45,104 bases of DNA from an uncultured Oscillospiraceae bacterium (GTDB lineage: Bacteria; Bacillota; Clostridia; Oscillospirales; Ruminococcaceae). Below are positions 23,428-31,432 of the stretch, piece by piece (position 1 is the first letter of the stretch; each line of letters starts with the position of its first letter). Below the pieces are notes generated by a model that was not told where the DNA came from, searched no databases, and saw only the letters and a list, made by a program, of their open reading frames with translations. The position numbers were made by a program, and so were the translations under genes. Where the stretch lies: assembly GCA_904397845.1 (NCBI GenBank), contig CAJFOX010000042.1, positions 1 through 45,104 of the forward strand, read 5' to 3'.

Positions 23428-23864
23428 TCTCTTCTGATTTGTGCTATGCTTATTAGAAATGGTGTAATGGCTGAGAAATTTTCAGCGCACGATGCAGCAT
23501 TGATGTTTTCTTACTCTTTTAAGCTTTTATATTCGCGGAGATTTCCGCTGATTCTGACAGGTTCTCCCTGTATGCTGCGCGCTCTCGCTTTACCAGGCTC
23601 TTTGGAAAAGGAACAAGCGTAGTTGTTTTCATATGATTGAAAACATCCCTTCGCTTCTCGGAAAACATGCGACGGGTCCGCCCTTTTCCTGCGCTGAAAA
23701 CCATTGCCTGCACAGGAACAAGATGGTGAGGGGAAGAATCTTTGAAGGGATTTCTTCTGCGGATTCCGTCCCCTGTTTCCAGACATACTCGACCTCACCG
23801 CCATGCCTCTCCTTTTTCTCTGCAGGCAAATCTTTGCCCTGCTCGCCGAACCTTTTCGGTGCAG

Positions 23865-25112
23865 CTATGGATCCTCGTTACGGTCTTTGTCCATCTGCGC
23901 CCGATACTTTTTGCCTACTTGAAAATTAGCGCGAAGGATGGCTCCGCGGGAAATGGTATCGAAACCGAATTTGCCCCGGATGCTGTCTACCGCCCGATCC
24001 AGCTTTTTTTCCTTTTCTTTTTTCTCATCGGTAAAAAGTGATTGCTGAGCGTACTCGTCCCGGGTCAGCTCTGTCAACGAGATCCCCAGCAGGCGCAAAG
24101 GCGTGCGCCCATCCCAAAGCTGCGAAAACAGGCTTTTGGACGCACAGAAAATTTCGTCGGTAATGTCGGTAGGCTCCAAAAGCGTCTGCTGGTGGGACTT
24201 ATCCTTGAAATCATTGGCACGGATCGTGACGCAGACGCAGTACGCCCGCACGCCGTCCGCACGCATGCGGGCGGCGACGCTGTCCGACAACGCCAGCAGG
24301 ATCCGGTTTGCCTCTTCCGCAGATCGAACATCCTGGGCAAGCGTAGTTGAATTGCTGTACCCTTTGGCCTCTCCCGGCTGGGAAAGAACCGGTGATGAAT
24401 CGATGCCGTTTGCATATTCATGCAACTGCTGTCCAAGCTTTTTGCCTATCAGCGTCTGGACAAAGGCAATATTTGCGTGAGCCAAGTCTCCAATGGTGAA
24501 TATTCCTCCTTTTTCCAGACGTTGCGCCGTGGCACGGCCGACCGTAAAAAGCGCCCGAACCGGCAGAGGCCAAAGCTTTTGAGGAATCTCACTGAAAAAC
24601 AGGGTGTGGATCTGATCCGGCTTTTCAAAGTCGCTTGCCATTTTGGCCAAAATCTTGTTGGGGCCAATGCCAATATTGACCGTAAATCCCAGTGTGTCGC
24701 GGATTTCATTTTTCATCCGCATAGCGATGGCGCTGGGATTGGGGTACAACCGCTGGGTACCGCTCATATCCAGAAAGCATTCGTCGATAGAAAACTTTTC
24801 AACTACCGGCGCGTACTTGCGGCAGACGTCCATAAAAGCCCTGGAATTTTGCTCGTACAGGCGGAAATCCGGTTTGACAAGGTAAAGCTGAGGACACTTG
24901 CGTAACGCTATGGCAACCGGCTCTCCTGTGCGAACCTGGTACTTTTTGGCAGGAATCGATTTCGCCAGAATCACGCCGGTACGTTTTTCCCGGTCTCCGC
25001 CAACGGCAGAGGGGATCAGCCGGATATCCTCTTCTCCATTGGCTACGCGTCGGGCTGCTTCCCAGGAAAGATATGCGCTGTTGACATCTACATGAAAGAT
25101 AAGCCTTTCCAT
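23865..25112 (-). CDS. dinB: DNA polymerase IV (Y-family, translesion)
   Basis: A 415-residue Y-family polymerase that copies damaged DNA with low fidelity. Palm motifs carry the metal-binding acids: FHVDVNSAYLSWEA (Asp8) and SIDECFLD (Asp and Glu near 104). The fingers motif, thumb with helix-hairpin-helix (VGRATAQRLEKGGIFTIGDL, quoted in part) and C-terminal little finger follow. QQSLF near the C-terminus fits the sliding-clamp binding motif. Length is typical for Bacillota (about 410). The start at 25112 follows AAGGAGGGG at about 6 nt. No LexA box is visible upstream, but two direct repeats lie there (25146-25192). Monocistronic. Confidence 0.92.
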   Translation of the reverse strand: MERLIFHVDVNSAYLSWEAARRVANGEEDIRLIPSAVGGDREKRTGVILAKSIPAKKYQVRTGEPVAIALRKCPQLYLVKPDFRLYEQNSRAFMDVCRKYAPVVEKFSIDECFLDMSGTQRLYPNPSAIAMRMKNEIRDTLGFTVNIGIGPNKILAKMASDFEKPDQIHTLFFSEIPQKLWPLPVRALFTVGRATAQRLEKGGIFTIGDLAHANIAFVQTLIGKKLGQQLHEYANGIDSSPVLSQPGEAKGYSNSTTLAQDVRSAEEANRILLALSDSVAARMRADGVRAYCVCVTIRANDFKDKSHQQTLLEPTDITDEIFCASKSLFSQLWDGRTPLRLLGISLTELTRDEYAQQSLFTDEKKEKEKKLDRAVDSIRGKFGFDTISRGAILRANFQVGKKYRAQMDKDRNEDP

Positions 25113-25145
25113 ACAGCCCCTCCTTTTTTTGCTTTTCAACACAAG

Positions 25146-25192
25146 AAACATGATTTTGATCCGTGCTGTCCGGGAAAAACATAATTTGATCC
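25146..25192. repeat. Two direct repeats upstream of dinB
   Basis: AAACATGATTTTGATCC (25146-25162) and AAACATAATTTGATCC (25177-25192), starts 31 bp apart, about three helical turns. A paired operator for a regulator of dinB is possible. Confidence 0.45.
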
Positions 25193-25282
25193 ATTCTGAA
25201 AGATAAATGTCGGCTTACTCTCCCTCTTTTTGAGGAATGCTCCGACACGATATCCCCATTTGGTTTTTTGCCGATCCCGCTT

Positions 25283-26125
25283 CTACCAGCTGCCTTTTGC
25301 TTCCAGCTCCAGAAGATATCGGATTACGCCGTCTTCCGTATTGGCGGGCACAACATGATCGGCACAGGCCAACACATCGGCAGTAGCATTTTCCACCGCG
25401 CAGAACCAATCCGCTCCCTTTGCCATTGCCAAATCGTTGTGATTATCTCCGAAAGCAACCACGCGATCCGCGCCGGTCATTTCGCGCAGAATTTCAACGG
25501 ACAGCCGTTTATCTACGCCACCGGCCTGGATTTCCAGATACCAAAGCGGCTCGTAGGTATCCATGTAATAGGAAAGCGTAATGCCGGGAATTTTTTTCAT
25601 CTCTGCGTACAGGCAATCCATTTTGTCCTTTGGCCCCGGCATCGAAAAAAACACCACCCGCTCCTTTTCCGCCGTTTGCACCAGAGAGTCTACCTGACGC
25701 CATTTTTTTTGAGGAAAGCGGGATCGCTCGGCCGCAAACTGGCGCTCCCTTTCCGTATCCAGGCTGGTGTAACAGGCGAACAGCTGCTGATCCCGGTAGG
25801 TATACATGGTATTGTGAAGACCATACCGTTCCATGAACAAGGCAACCTGCTGTGCCGCCTGTGGGGCGATCTCCAGGATCCGGACAAAGCGCGCAGCCAA
25901 ATAATCATAGTAGATTACCCCATTAAACAGGGCAATCGGAACTTGGAGGCGAAGTCCATCTAGAATGCCGAGTACCGTTCCAGTGCTGCGGGCACTGGAA
26001 ATAGAAAAGCACAGCCCCTTTTCGATCATGCGGTTCAGCTCCCTGACAGCATAAGGCGACAGGGACGCGTCATTTTGCAGCAGCGTACCGTCCAAATCGG
26101 AAAGATAAAGGGTTTTGATATTCAT
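25283..26125 (-). CDS. HAD superfamily phosphatase, Cof-type
   Basis: A 280-residue cytoplasmic phosphatase of the haloacid dehalogenase superfamily with a C2-type cap (Cof/YbiV group), which usually dephosphorylates sugar phosphates or cofactors. Motif I DLDGTL (Asp nucleophile near residue 10), motif II SSARS, the Lys of motif III in the VDKR segment and motif IV FGDNHNDLAM are all present. The start at 26125 follows GGGAGG; the upstream frame to 26167 runs into the terminator of murT-gatD. The substrate cannot be read from the sequence. Confidence 0.87.
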   Translation of the reverse strand: MNIKTLYLSDLDGTLLQNDASLSPYAVRELNRMIEKGLCFSISSARSTGTVLGILDGLRLQVPIALFNGVIYYDYLAARFVRILEIAPQAAQQVALFMERYGLHNTMYTYRDQQLFACYTSLDTERERQFAAERSRFPQKKWRQVDSLVQTAEKERVVFFSMPGPKDKMDCLYAEMKKIPGITLSYYMDTYEPLWYLEIQAGGVDKRLSVEILREMTGADRVVAFGDNHNDLAMAKGADWFCAVENATADVLACADHVVPANTEDGVIRYLLELEAKGSW

Positions 26126-26143
26126 ACTACATAGCCTCCCGCC

Positions 26144-26178
26144 AAAAAAGCGGACGCGGTCTGTCAAATCGCGTCCGC
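26144..26178 (-). terminator. Terminator of the murT-gatD operon
   Basis: On the minus strand GCGGACGCG (26178-26170), 11-nt loop, CGCGTCCGC (26158-26150), then six T (26149-26144). Confidence 0.75.
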
Positions 26179-26186
26179 AATCGAAA

Positions 26187-26900
26187 TTACTGAATCTCGT
26201 TTAAGGTCAATTTCAACGCCAGTTCCTCAGCGGTAGTATTCCAGTCCCGGTATTCTTCCCCCACCAGCCGGCGGAGAAGTTCTTTTAAAATCTCGGGGTT
26301 CTTGACCAGGAGAGGTCCAAGCTGCCAGGTCCCAAAAAAGTTCCGGTACAGATTCCCCTCGTGGGATTCACCGGCTGTTTCGCCGTCTCCCGCCCCTTTT
26401 ACTACAGTAAAGAGCGGATCCCGGTCATTGCCATGAATATGGGCGGTTCGGTTGATAAAACCGTAAGATGCGGTTTCTGGCGCGAATACCGGATGAGCCA
26501 GTACGTCAGAAATAAAAACGTTGCCGGTCTCTTCGCCCGTATAGTCAAACAGCCCAATACCGGGTATCTGCTGCCCTCCGGCATCAGTAAAGCTTTTCCC
26601 GAACAGAAGGCGGCTGTTCCCAGTTGCCAGGAACACAACGCCGCTTTCCACCGCATCCAGCACCGCCTGCTTTTTACCAGCCAGATCCTTTGCCGCTTCG
26701 GCCAGGCTCCGCGCTTTCCCCGGTCCGATATATACCATTTGATAGCGGGAAAAGTCCGGCTGATCCCCCAGGCTTTTATGGTCGATTTCCCACGAGATCC
26801 CCATCGCATCCAGCCCTTTGGTCACCGCAAGCAGGTTGCCCCAGTCTCCATACAAATCCAACAGGTCGTCGTACATCCAGAGAATGTTCACTTTGCTCAT
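26187..26900 (-). CDS. GatD-like glutamine amidotransferase subunit lacking catalytic residues
   Basis: A 237-residue member of the class I glutamine amidotransferase (CobB/CobQ-like) family. In known bacteria GatD hydrolyses glutamine and passes ammonia to MurT, which amidates the D-glutamate of lipid II. The family signature is clear at the N-terminus (DLLDLYGDWGN) and C-terminus (GTWQLGPLLVKNPE). However, the nucleophile elbow, normally LAICGGYQ-like, reads LATGNSRL, with Gly94 where Cys is expected, and the GTYLHGP His is replaced by Leu (GTWQLGP). The nucleotides support this reading. So it is a GatD-family protein that probably cannot hydrolyse glutamine. It overlaps murT by 4 nt, so the pair is coupled. 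Family placement is confident; activity is not. Confidence 0.8.
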   Translation of the reverse strand: MSKVNILWMYDDLLDLYGDWGNLLAVTKGLDAMGISWEIDHKSLGDQPDFSRYQMVYIGPGKARSLAEAAKDLAGKKQAVLDAVESGVVFLATGNSRLLFGKSFTDAGGQQIPGIGLFDYTGEETGNVFISDVLAHPVFAPETASYGFINRTAHIHGNDRDPLFTVVKGAGDGETAGESHEGNLYRNFFGTWQLGPLLVKNPEILKELLRRLVGEEYRDWNTTAEELALKLTLNEIQ

Positions 26901-28204
26901 TTGCTGATCACCTCCAGAATGGACTTTGCGTCGTACAGTTCAGTTAAAATACAGATATCGCCGCGGGTTCTATCCACCACCGCTTTCAGCTGGGACAAAT
27001 CCCGCTCGATGCGGATCTGTTCCGGCGGAAAACCTGCCAGCTTCAGCCGCACTGCAAGATCATACGCCCTGGGTCCGGTGCCGACGATTGCGTCCACTTT
27101 GCCCAACAGCCGTTCAAAACCGATATCGTAAAGCCAGGTGGTATCTTTGTGGCCGGTGTGATTGATGTTATTGATAAAAACGACAACGGTTTTTTCTCCT
27201 TCCCGTTCCAGCACGTGGGTGATGGACTGGTCAAAGGAGACGGGGTTCTGATTTTTAGACAAGATCATCACTGCCCGGCGGCCGCCTACCTGAAACTCGT
27301 CATACCGCTGTTTCAGCGCCACAAAGGAGGATGCCGCCTGACAGCAGCCTTCCAACGGCAAGCCCAGCTCAGTACAGGCCGCAATGGCAGCGGTGGTGTT
27401 GAGAATATTAAACACATCCTTATAATCCGTATGAACCCGGCATCCGTTGACAGTAAAATCTCCGGAAACAAAATCTACATTCTCAGCCGTATAGGCCCAC
27501 TGGGGGTTGGCATACCCACACTTGGAGCACTGAAAACCGCCGATGTGGTTGTAGTGATAGTAGGTATAGGTCATGCGGCCAAAACAACGGGGGCAAACCT
27601 TTGCGTCATGGGTGATGTTGAGGCATTTTTCCGACGATTGCTCTGTTTGGGAAAGGCCATAATAAACCCTTTCGTTCTGCGGGGCCAGGTTGCCGCTAAT
27701 CGGGTCGTTCCCATTTAAAATCAGCTTCACCGACGGTTTGATCGCCTCATGCAGCTTTTCGATGATTACATCCACATTTCCGTTGCGGGTCAGCTGATCG
27801 CGAAATAAATTGGTGCAAAGCAGGTAGTCCGGTGAAAAATCCCGGAAGATCAGCCGGGAAAACCGCTCGTCCACCTCCAGCACCACAAAATCCTGTTTGA
27901 CACGGCCACCCATGGTGGACGCCGCCAGCAGCGTAGTGGCCACCCCGCCGGTCAGATTGGAACCCTTGGCATTATGCGCCACCGAACGCCCCTGCTTTTT
28001 CAAAATATGGGCAATCATATTGGCTGTGGAAGTCTTTCCGTTCGACCCGGTGACGGCAAGGATTTTCCCGTCAAACCGGAAATTGCCCATCATTTGCGGG
28101 CAGATCTTCAGCGCCAGCTCGCCGGGCAGGTTGGTGGATTTTCCAAAGGGCTTGCCCAGCAGATACAAAAGCTTCCCCAGCAAAAGGGCCAGTTTCATTT
28201 TCAT
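26897..28204 (-). CDS. murT: MurT-like Mur ligase subunit (lipid II amidation family)
   Basis: A 435-residue Mur-ligase homologue that in the MurT/GatD complex amidates lipid II glutamate at the membrane. It has the P-loop TGSNGKTST (52-60), ligase residues around GSNLTGG and EVDERF, an inserted four-Cys zinc ribbon (Cys204, Cys207, Cys226, Cys229) typical of MurT, and the C-terminal DUF1727 domain. In that domain the segment normally resembling NDxxADGRDxSWxWD reads NNINHTGHKDTTWLYD, so the Asp said to complete the GatD triad seems to be missing. The start at 28204 has GAGGTGC 6 nt upstream; a longer frame to 28387 has none. It is the first gene of the murT-gatD pair. Confidence 0.87.
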   Translation of the reverse strand: MKMKLALLLGKLLYLLGKPFGKSTNLPGELALKICPQMMGNFRFDGKILAVTGSNGKTSTANMIAHILKKQGRSVAHNAKGSNLTGGVATTLLAASTMGGRVKQDFVVLEVDERFSRLIFRDFSPDYLLCTNLFRDQLTRNGNVDVIIEKLHEAIKPSVKLILNGNDPISGNLAPQNERVYYGLSQTEQSSEKCLNITHDAKVCPRCFGRMTYTYYHYNHIGGFQCSKCGYANPQWAYTAENVDFVSGDFTVNGCRVHTDYKDVFNILNTTAAIAACTELGLPLEGCCQAASSFVALKQRYDEFQVGGRRAVMILSKNQNPVSFDQSITHVLEREGEKTVVVFINNINHTGHKDTTWLYDIGFERLLGKVDAIVGTGPRAYDLAVRLKLAGFPPEQIRIERDLSQLKAVVDRTRGDICILTELYDAKSILEVISK

Positions 28205-28408
28205 AAAAGCACCTCGATCGAGATAAAGTCGGCCACTGAACAAGCAGCCCGGCAAAGTAAATGTATACAAATTCTTCTTTATTCTATCATAAATCAAAAA
28301 TAAAAAAAAGAGAAAAAGCGGGATCTGCAAAAAACTTTCCAATCTGGAATGATCACTAAAAATTTTCTGATTTATGATAAAAAACAAGCGTATTTGTTCA
28401 AAACCGGC

Positions 28409-28437
28409 TTGTAATTCCCATCTTTTTCCGCTATGAT
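28409..28437 (+). promoter_or_regulatory. Promoter of the second MFS gene
   Basis: TTGTAA (28409-28414), 17-bp spacer, TATGAT (28432-28437). Confidence 0.6.
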
Positions 28438-28491
28438 AGAAAAAGAGATGTTTTATCCTGTCCTATCAAAAAGAAAGCGGGTGAAATTTTT

Positions 28492-29790
28492 ATGGCAAAC
28501 ACTCTTTCCCGGCTGTTAAGAAAAAATCCTCTGATCAATCAGCTGATGCAGCTGGAGGGGAACGCCAAGTGGTGTGTGCTGTGCGAACCATTTTGGGCGA
28601 TTACCAACGCGCTGTATGTGGCTTATGCGGTGGAGTACCGAAAGGCGATCATCGGGCTGGATAACGCCAGCCTGGGAACGCTTCTGGGAACATTGGTCAC
28701 CATTCAGCTGGCAGCACAGTTTATCAGCTCCTTTTTTGGAGGCGTCATCACCGATAAGCTGGGCCGCAGAAAAACCTGCTATTATTTTGATCTTTTGTCC
28801 GGTGCGCTGTCCGTGCTGCTTTTGGCCTGCGCACAGAATTTCTGGTGGTTTGCGGTATCCATGGCGTTTTCTGGCTGTTGGCAGATCAATACCAATGCCT
28901 GGAACGGCCTTTTAACAGAAGACTGCCCTCCGAAAAAAATTCCCTACGCTTTTTCCGGCATTACCATGGTACAGCTGGCCGCTACTTTTCTGACTCCAAT
29001 TTCTATCATTCTGGTGCAAAAATTCAGCATCATCCCGGCGCTGCGGGGCGTTTACTTCTTTGCTTTTCTGTCCCAGGCGTTCAAATGCACACTGCTTTTT
29101 TGGAAAGCGAAAGAAACGGCCCAGGGCAAAAAAAGGATCGCTGAGACGAAAAACATTCCGCTTTACCGGATGCTTTCCGGCTATGGGCGGGTTTTCAAGC
29201 TGATCTTTACCACGCCGGCGACTCGTCTTTTGCTGATACTGGTGATTACCATTGGCATCAACAATATTATCATTAATACCTTTTTCTATGACTTTGCCAC
29301 CGAACGGCTGGGCTTGCCTACCGCTTCGCTGGGATACATCCCCATGATCCGGGCTGCCGTGTGCCTGCTGTTTATGTTTACTGCTCAAAGCAAAATCAAT
29401 GAAAAAAGCCATCGGGCGGTTTTAACGGTCGGGCTTGTTTTATACGCGGCCGCTTTTGCTTGCCCGCTGCTGTTTCAGGGGGTCTCTTGGATAGGAGCTG
29501 TGCTTTATATTTTTTTCGAGGCAATCGCCAATGCGTTTGTCATTCCGAGAAAGGAATCCCTGTTGTTTTTGTATGTGGATAAAAAAGAGCGTTCACGGGT
29601 TTATGCCATGCTGCATGTCATCGCTCTGGCAATTACTTCACCATTTGGGACAGTGATGGGGGCCATGAGCGATGCCAGCCGCCTGTATCCCTTTTTATTT
29701 GCCATCGCCGTTTCGCTGGGCTGCGGCGCGCTGATGTTCTGGTCCCGGGCAGAGGCGACAACCGCCGGCTCTTCTGCAACGGTTCAATAG
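28492..29790 (+). CDS. Major facilitator superfamily transporter
   Basis: A 432-residue 12-helix carrier. The TM2-TM3 loop has the MFS signature as GVITDKLGRRKT near residue 90; a second-half equivalent is weak. It shares the N-terminal EPFW motif and exact length with the MFS protein at 6466-7764, so they are related, but here there is no metabolic partner in the operon. The start follows GCGGGTGA at about 8 nt. It is divergent from murT and followed closely by asnA, which has its own promoter. Substrate unknown; amino acid, sugar or drug are all possible. Confidence 0.82.
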   Translation: MANTLSRLLRKNPLINQLMQLEGNAKWCVLCEPFWAITNALYVAYAVEYRKAIIGLDNASLGTLLGTLVTIQLAAQFISSFFGGVITDKLGRRKTCYYFDLLSGALSVLLLACAQNFWWFAVSMAFSGCWQINTNAWNGLLTEDCPPKKIPYAFSGITMVQLAATFLTPISIILVQKFSIIPALRGVYFFAFLSQAFKCTLLFWKAKETAQGKKRIAETKNIPLYRMLSGYGRVFKLIFTTPATRLLLILVITIGINNIIINTFFYDFATERLGLPTASLGYIPMIRAAVCLLFMFTAQSKINEKSHRAVLTVGLVLYAAAFACPLLFQGVSWIGAVLYIFFEAIANAFVIPRKESLLFLYVDKKERSRVYAMLHVIALAITSPFGTVMGAMSDASRLYPFLFAIAVSLGCGALMFWSRAEATTAGSSATVQ

Positions 29791-29815
29791 AAAAGCGTAT
29801 TCGCCCCTTTTTTCC

Positions 29816-29844
29816 TTGCCAGCACAGATGATTTGTGGTAAAAT
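29816..29844 (+). promoter_or_regulatory. Promoter of asnA
   Basis: TTGCCA (29816-29821), 17-bp spacer, TAAAAT (29839-29844). Confidence 0.6.
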
Positions 29845-29891
29845 GCAGGACAGAGCTGTTAAAACTGCAAACTGCTTGGAGGATGAGGGGA

Positions 29892-30905
29892 ATGTCTTTA
29901 CAAAAACTGATTTTACCGGATCACTACACATCAAAACTGGATATCCTCAACACGGAAGTTGCCATCAAGCTGGTGAAGGATACGTTTGAACGGGAATTGG
30001 CCGAGGCTTTGCACCTGATTCGGGTTTCCGCCCCTTTATTCGTCCGGCCGGAATCGGGGCTGAATGACGATCTCAACGGTGTGGAGCGCCCGGTCCAGTT
30101 TGATGTGCTGGAAATGCACAGTGACGTGCAGGTGGTACACAGCCTTGCCAAATGGAAAAGGCTGGCGCTCAAGCGCTATGGCTTCGGCCCCGGCAGCGGC
30201 ATCTACACTGACATGAACGCGATCCGCCGGGATGAAGATCTGGATAATCTGCATTCGGTTTATGTCGACCAATGGGACTGGGAAAAGGTGATTACCAAAT
30301 CGCTGCGCAATACCGCCTATCTGCAGGATACGGTAAAAGCTATTGTTGGAGCGCTGAGGCGCACACAGGATCAGGCATGCCGGCAGTTCCCCATCCTGAA
30401 TCGGGTGATTCCGGAAAAAATCACTTTTCTCACCACCCAGCAGTTAGAAGACTGCTATCCGGATTTGACTCCCAAGCAGAGGGAGGATGCCGCCTGCAAA
30501 GAACACGGACTGGTATTTTTGATGCAGATCGGCGACAAGCTGCGTTCCGGAAAGCCTCATGACGGACGTGCGCCGGACTACGACGACTGGTCACTCAACG
30601 GCGATATCCTGGTATGGTACCCGCTTTTGAACCGGGCGGTAGAGATTTCCTCCATGGGGATCCGGGTGGACGAAAAGGCGCTGAAAGAACAGCTGGCCAA
30701 AGCAAACTGCGAATCCCGCGCCGAACTGCCGTTCCACAAAATGCTGTTGGAAGGGCAGCTGCCCCTTACCATGGGCGGCGGCATCGGGCAGTCGCGTATC
30801 TGCATGCTGATGCTCAACAAGGTGCATATCGGCGAAGTACAGGCAGCTGTCTGGTCCAACGAGATGATCGATGCCTGCGAAGCCAGAGGGGTGCATCTGC
30901 TGTAG
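29892..30905 (+). CDS. asnA: Aspartate-ammonia ligase (asparagine synthetase A)
   Basis: A 337-residue class II aminoacyl-tRNA-synthetase-like enzyme that makes asparagine from aspartate, ammonia and ATP. Strongly conserved blocks are VVHSLAKWKR, LHSVYVDQWDWE, RAPDYDDWS, LNGDILVWYP, ISSMGIRVD and GGGIGQSR, the last being the class II motif 3. Length matches E. coli AsnA (330). The start at 29892 is preferred, 11-12 nt after GGAGG; the frame opens earlier at 29835, inside the promoter. A strong terminator follows. It uses free ammonia, not glutamine. Confidence 0.96.
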   Translation: MSLQKLILPDHYTSKLDILNTEVAIKLVKDTFERELAEALHLIRVSAPLFVRPESGLNDDLNGVERPVQFDVLEMHSDVQVVHSLAKWKRLALKRYGFGPGSGIYTDMNAIRRDEDLDNLHSVYVDQWDWEKVITKSLRNTAYLQDTVKAIVGALRRTQDQACRQFPILNRVIPEKITFLTTQQLEDCYPDLTPKQREDAACKEHGLVFLMQIGDKLRSGKPHDGRAPDYDDWSLNGDILVWYPLLNRAVEISSMGIRVDEKALKEQLAKANCESRAELPFHKMLLEGQLPLTMGGGIGQSRICMLMLNKVHIGEVQAAVWSNEMIDACEARGVHLL

Positions 30906-30961
30906 GGCCATTTGTCCGGCTGGGCCAGTCGGGGAAACTGGGAATGATAAACGATAAAAAC

Positions 30962-30996
30962 AAAACAGGCGCATCCGTTGGCTGCGCCTGTTTTTC
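30962..30996. terminator. Bidirectional terminator between asnA and the lipoprotein gene
   Basis: AAAACAGGCGCA (30962-30973) pairs with TGCGCCTGTTTT (30983-30994), with T-tracts on both strands, serving the two convergent genes. Confidence 0.85.
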
Positions 30997-31017
30997 CTTT
31001 TCGGCAAATGGTGTGGA

Positions 31018-31368
31018 TTATTCTGTTCTCCATTCCACAAGAACCGCGTCTTCCGGGGAAAAATAGTCGTCCGAACTGCTGCTGAATCCAGCGGCTTTCC
31101 ACGCTTGTTCGAACGGGATTTCTTCTAAATTGCTGAGATATACAAAGGTGGAATCCACAGCAGCTTGCGGTGTTCTGCCGCTGATCTCCAGCCGGTACTG
31201 ATAAGAGCGGCCGTCACACTGCCAGGTACCATCGCTCATTTCACAATAGGTTTGAACGCCGGTGTCAATCGTGTTTTTCACACTGACCTCAGGCGATTTC
31301 GTTTGGCATCCGGTCAGCGTGGCAATGATAAGCAGAATCAGCAGGACAACAGACAACAGCTTTTGCAT
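31018..31368 (-). CDS. Small lipoprotein of unknown function
   Basis: A 116-residue predicted lipoprotein. The signal peptide (MQKLLSVVLLILLIIATLTG) ends in a lipobox with Cys21. The mature part has two further Cys (near 42 and 51) that could form a disulfide, in a segment YCEMSDGTWQCDG, and no recognised domain. The start at 31368 has GGAGGGAG 4-5 nt upstream. It follows mrdA by about 60 nt on the same strand and is the last gene before the terminator, so it is probably transcribed with the mreBCD-mrdA operon and may act near the elongation machinery, which is inference. Confidence 0.8.
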   Translation of the reverse strand: MQKLLSVVLLILLIIATLTGCQTKSPEVSVKNTIDTGVQTYCEMSDGTWQCDGRSYQYRLEISGRTPQAAVDSTFVYLSNLEEIPFEQAWKAAGFSSSSDDYFSPEDAVLVEWRTE

Positions 31369-31432
31369 TTTACTCCCTCCTACATCAGTCCAATGAATCC
31401 TTGCTGCCGTCAGGAGAATTCTCCCAAACGGA

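Larger units (their letters stand above)
22988..23864. other. Non-coding, hairpin-rich region after tRNA-Leu
   Basis: Nearly 880 bp without a credible gene. It holds the tRNA terminator (22994-23027), further hairpins (23090-23111, 23115-23141, 23391-23427) and an imperfect direct repeat of the tRNA 3' flank (22992-23074 and 23290-23371). The rest (23430-23864) shows no promoter-gene arrangement that I can identify. Short frames on both strands lack ribosome sites. Confidence 0.55.

Noticed and set aside
23511-23804. A 97-codon minus-strand frame between tRNA-Leu and dinB
   Set aside because: Low-complexity, Arg/Ser/Lys-rich, no ribosome site, several overlapping alternatives on both strands.
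25113-25250. SOS (LexA) box controlling dinB
   Set aside because: No CGAAC-N4-GTTCG-like palindrome is present; only the direct repeats were found.
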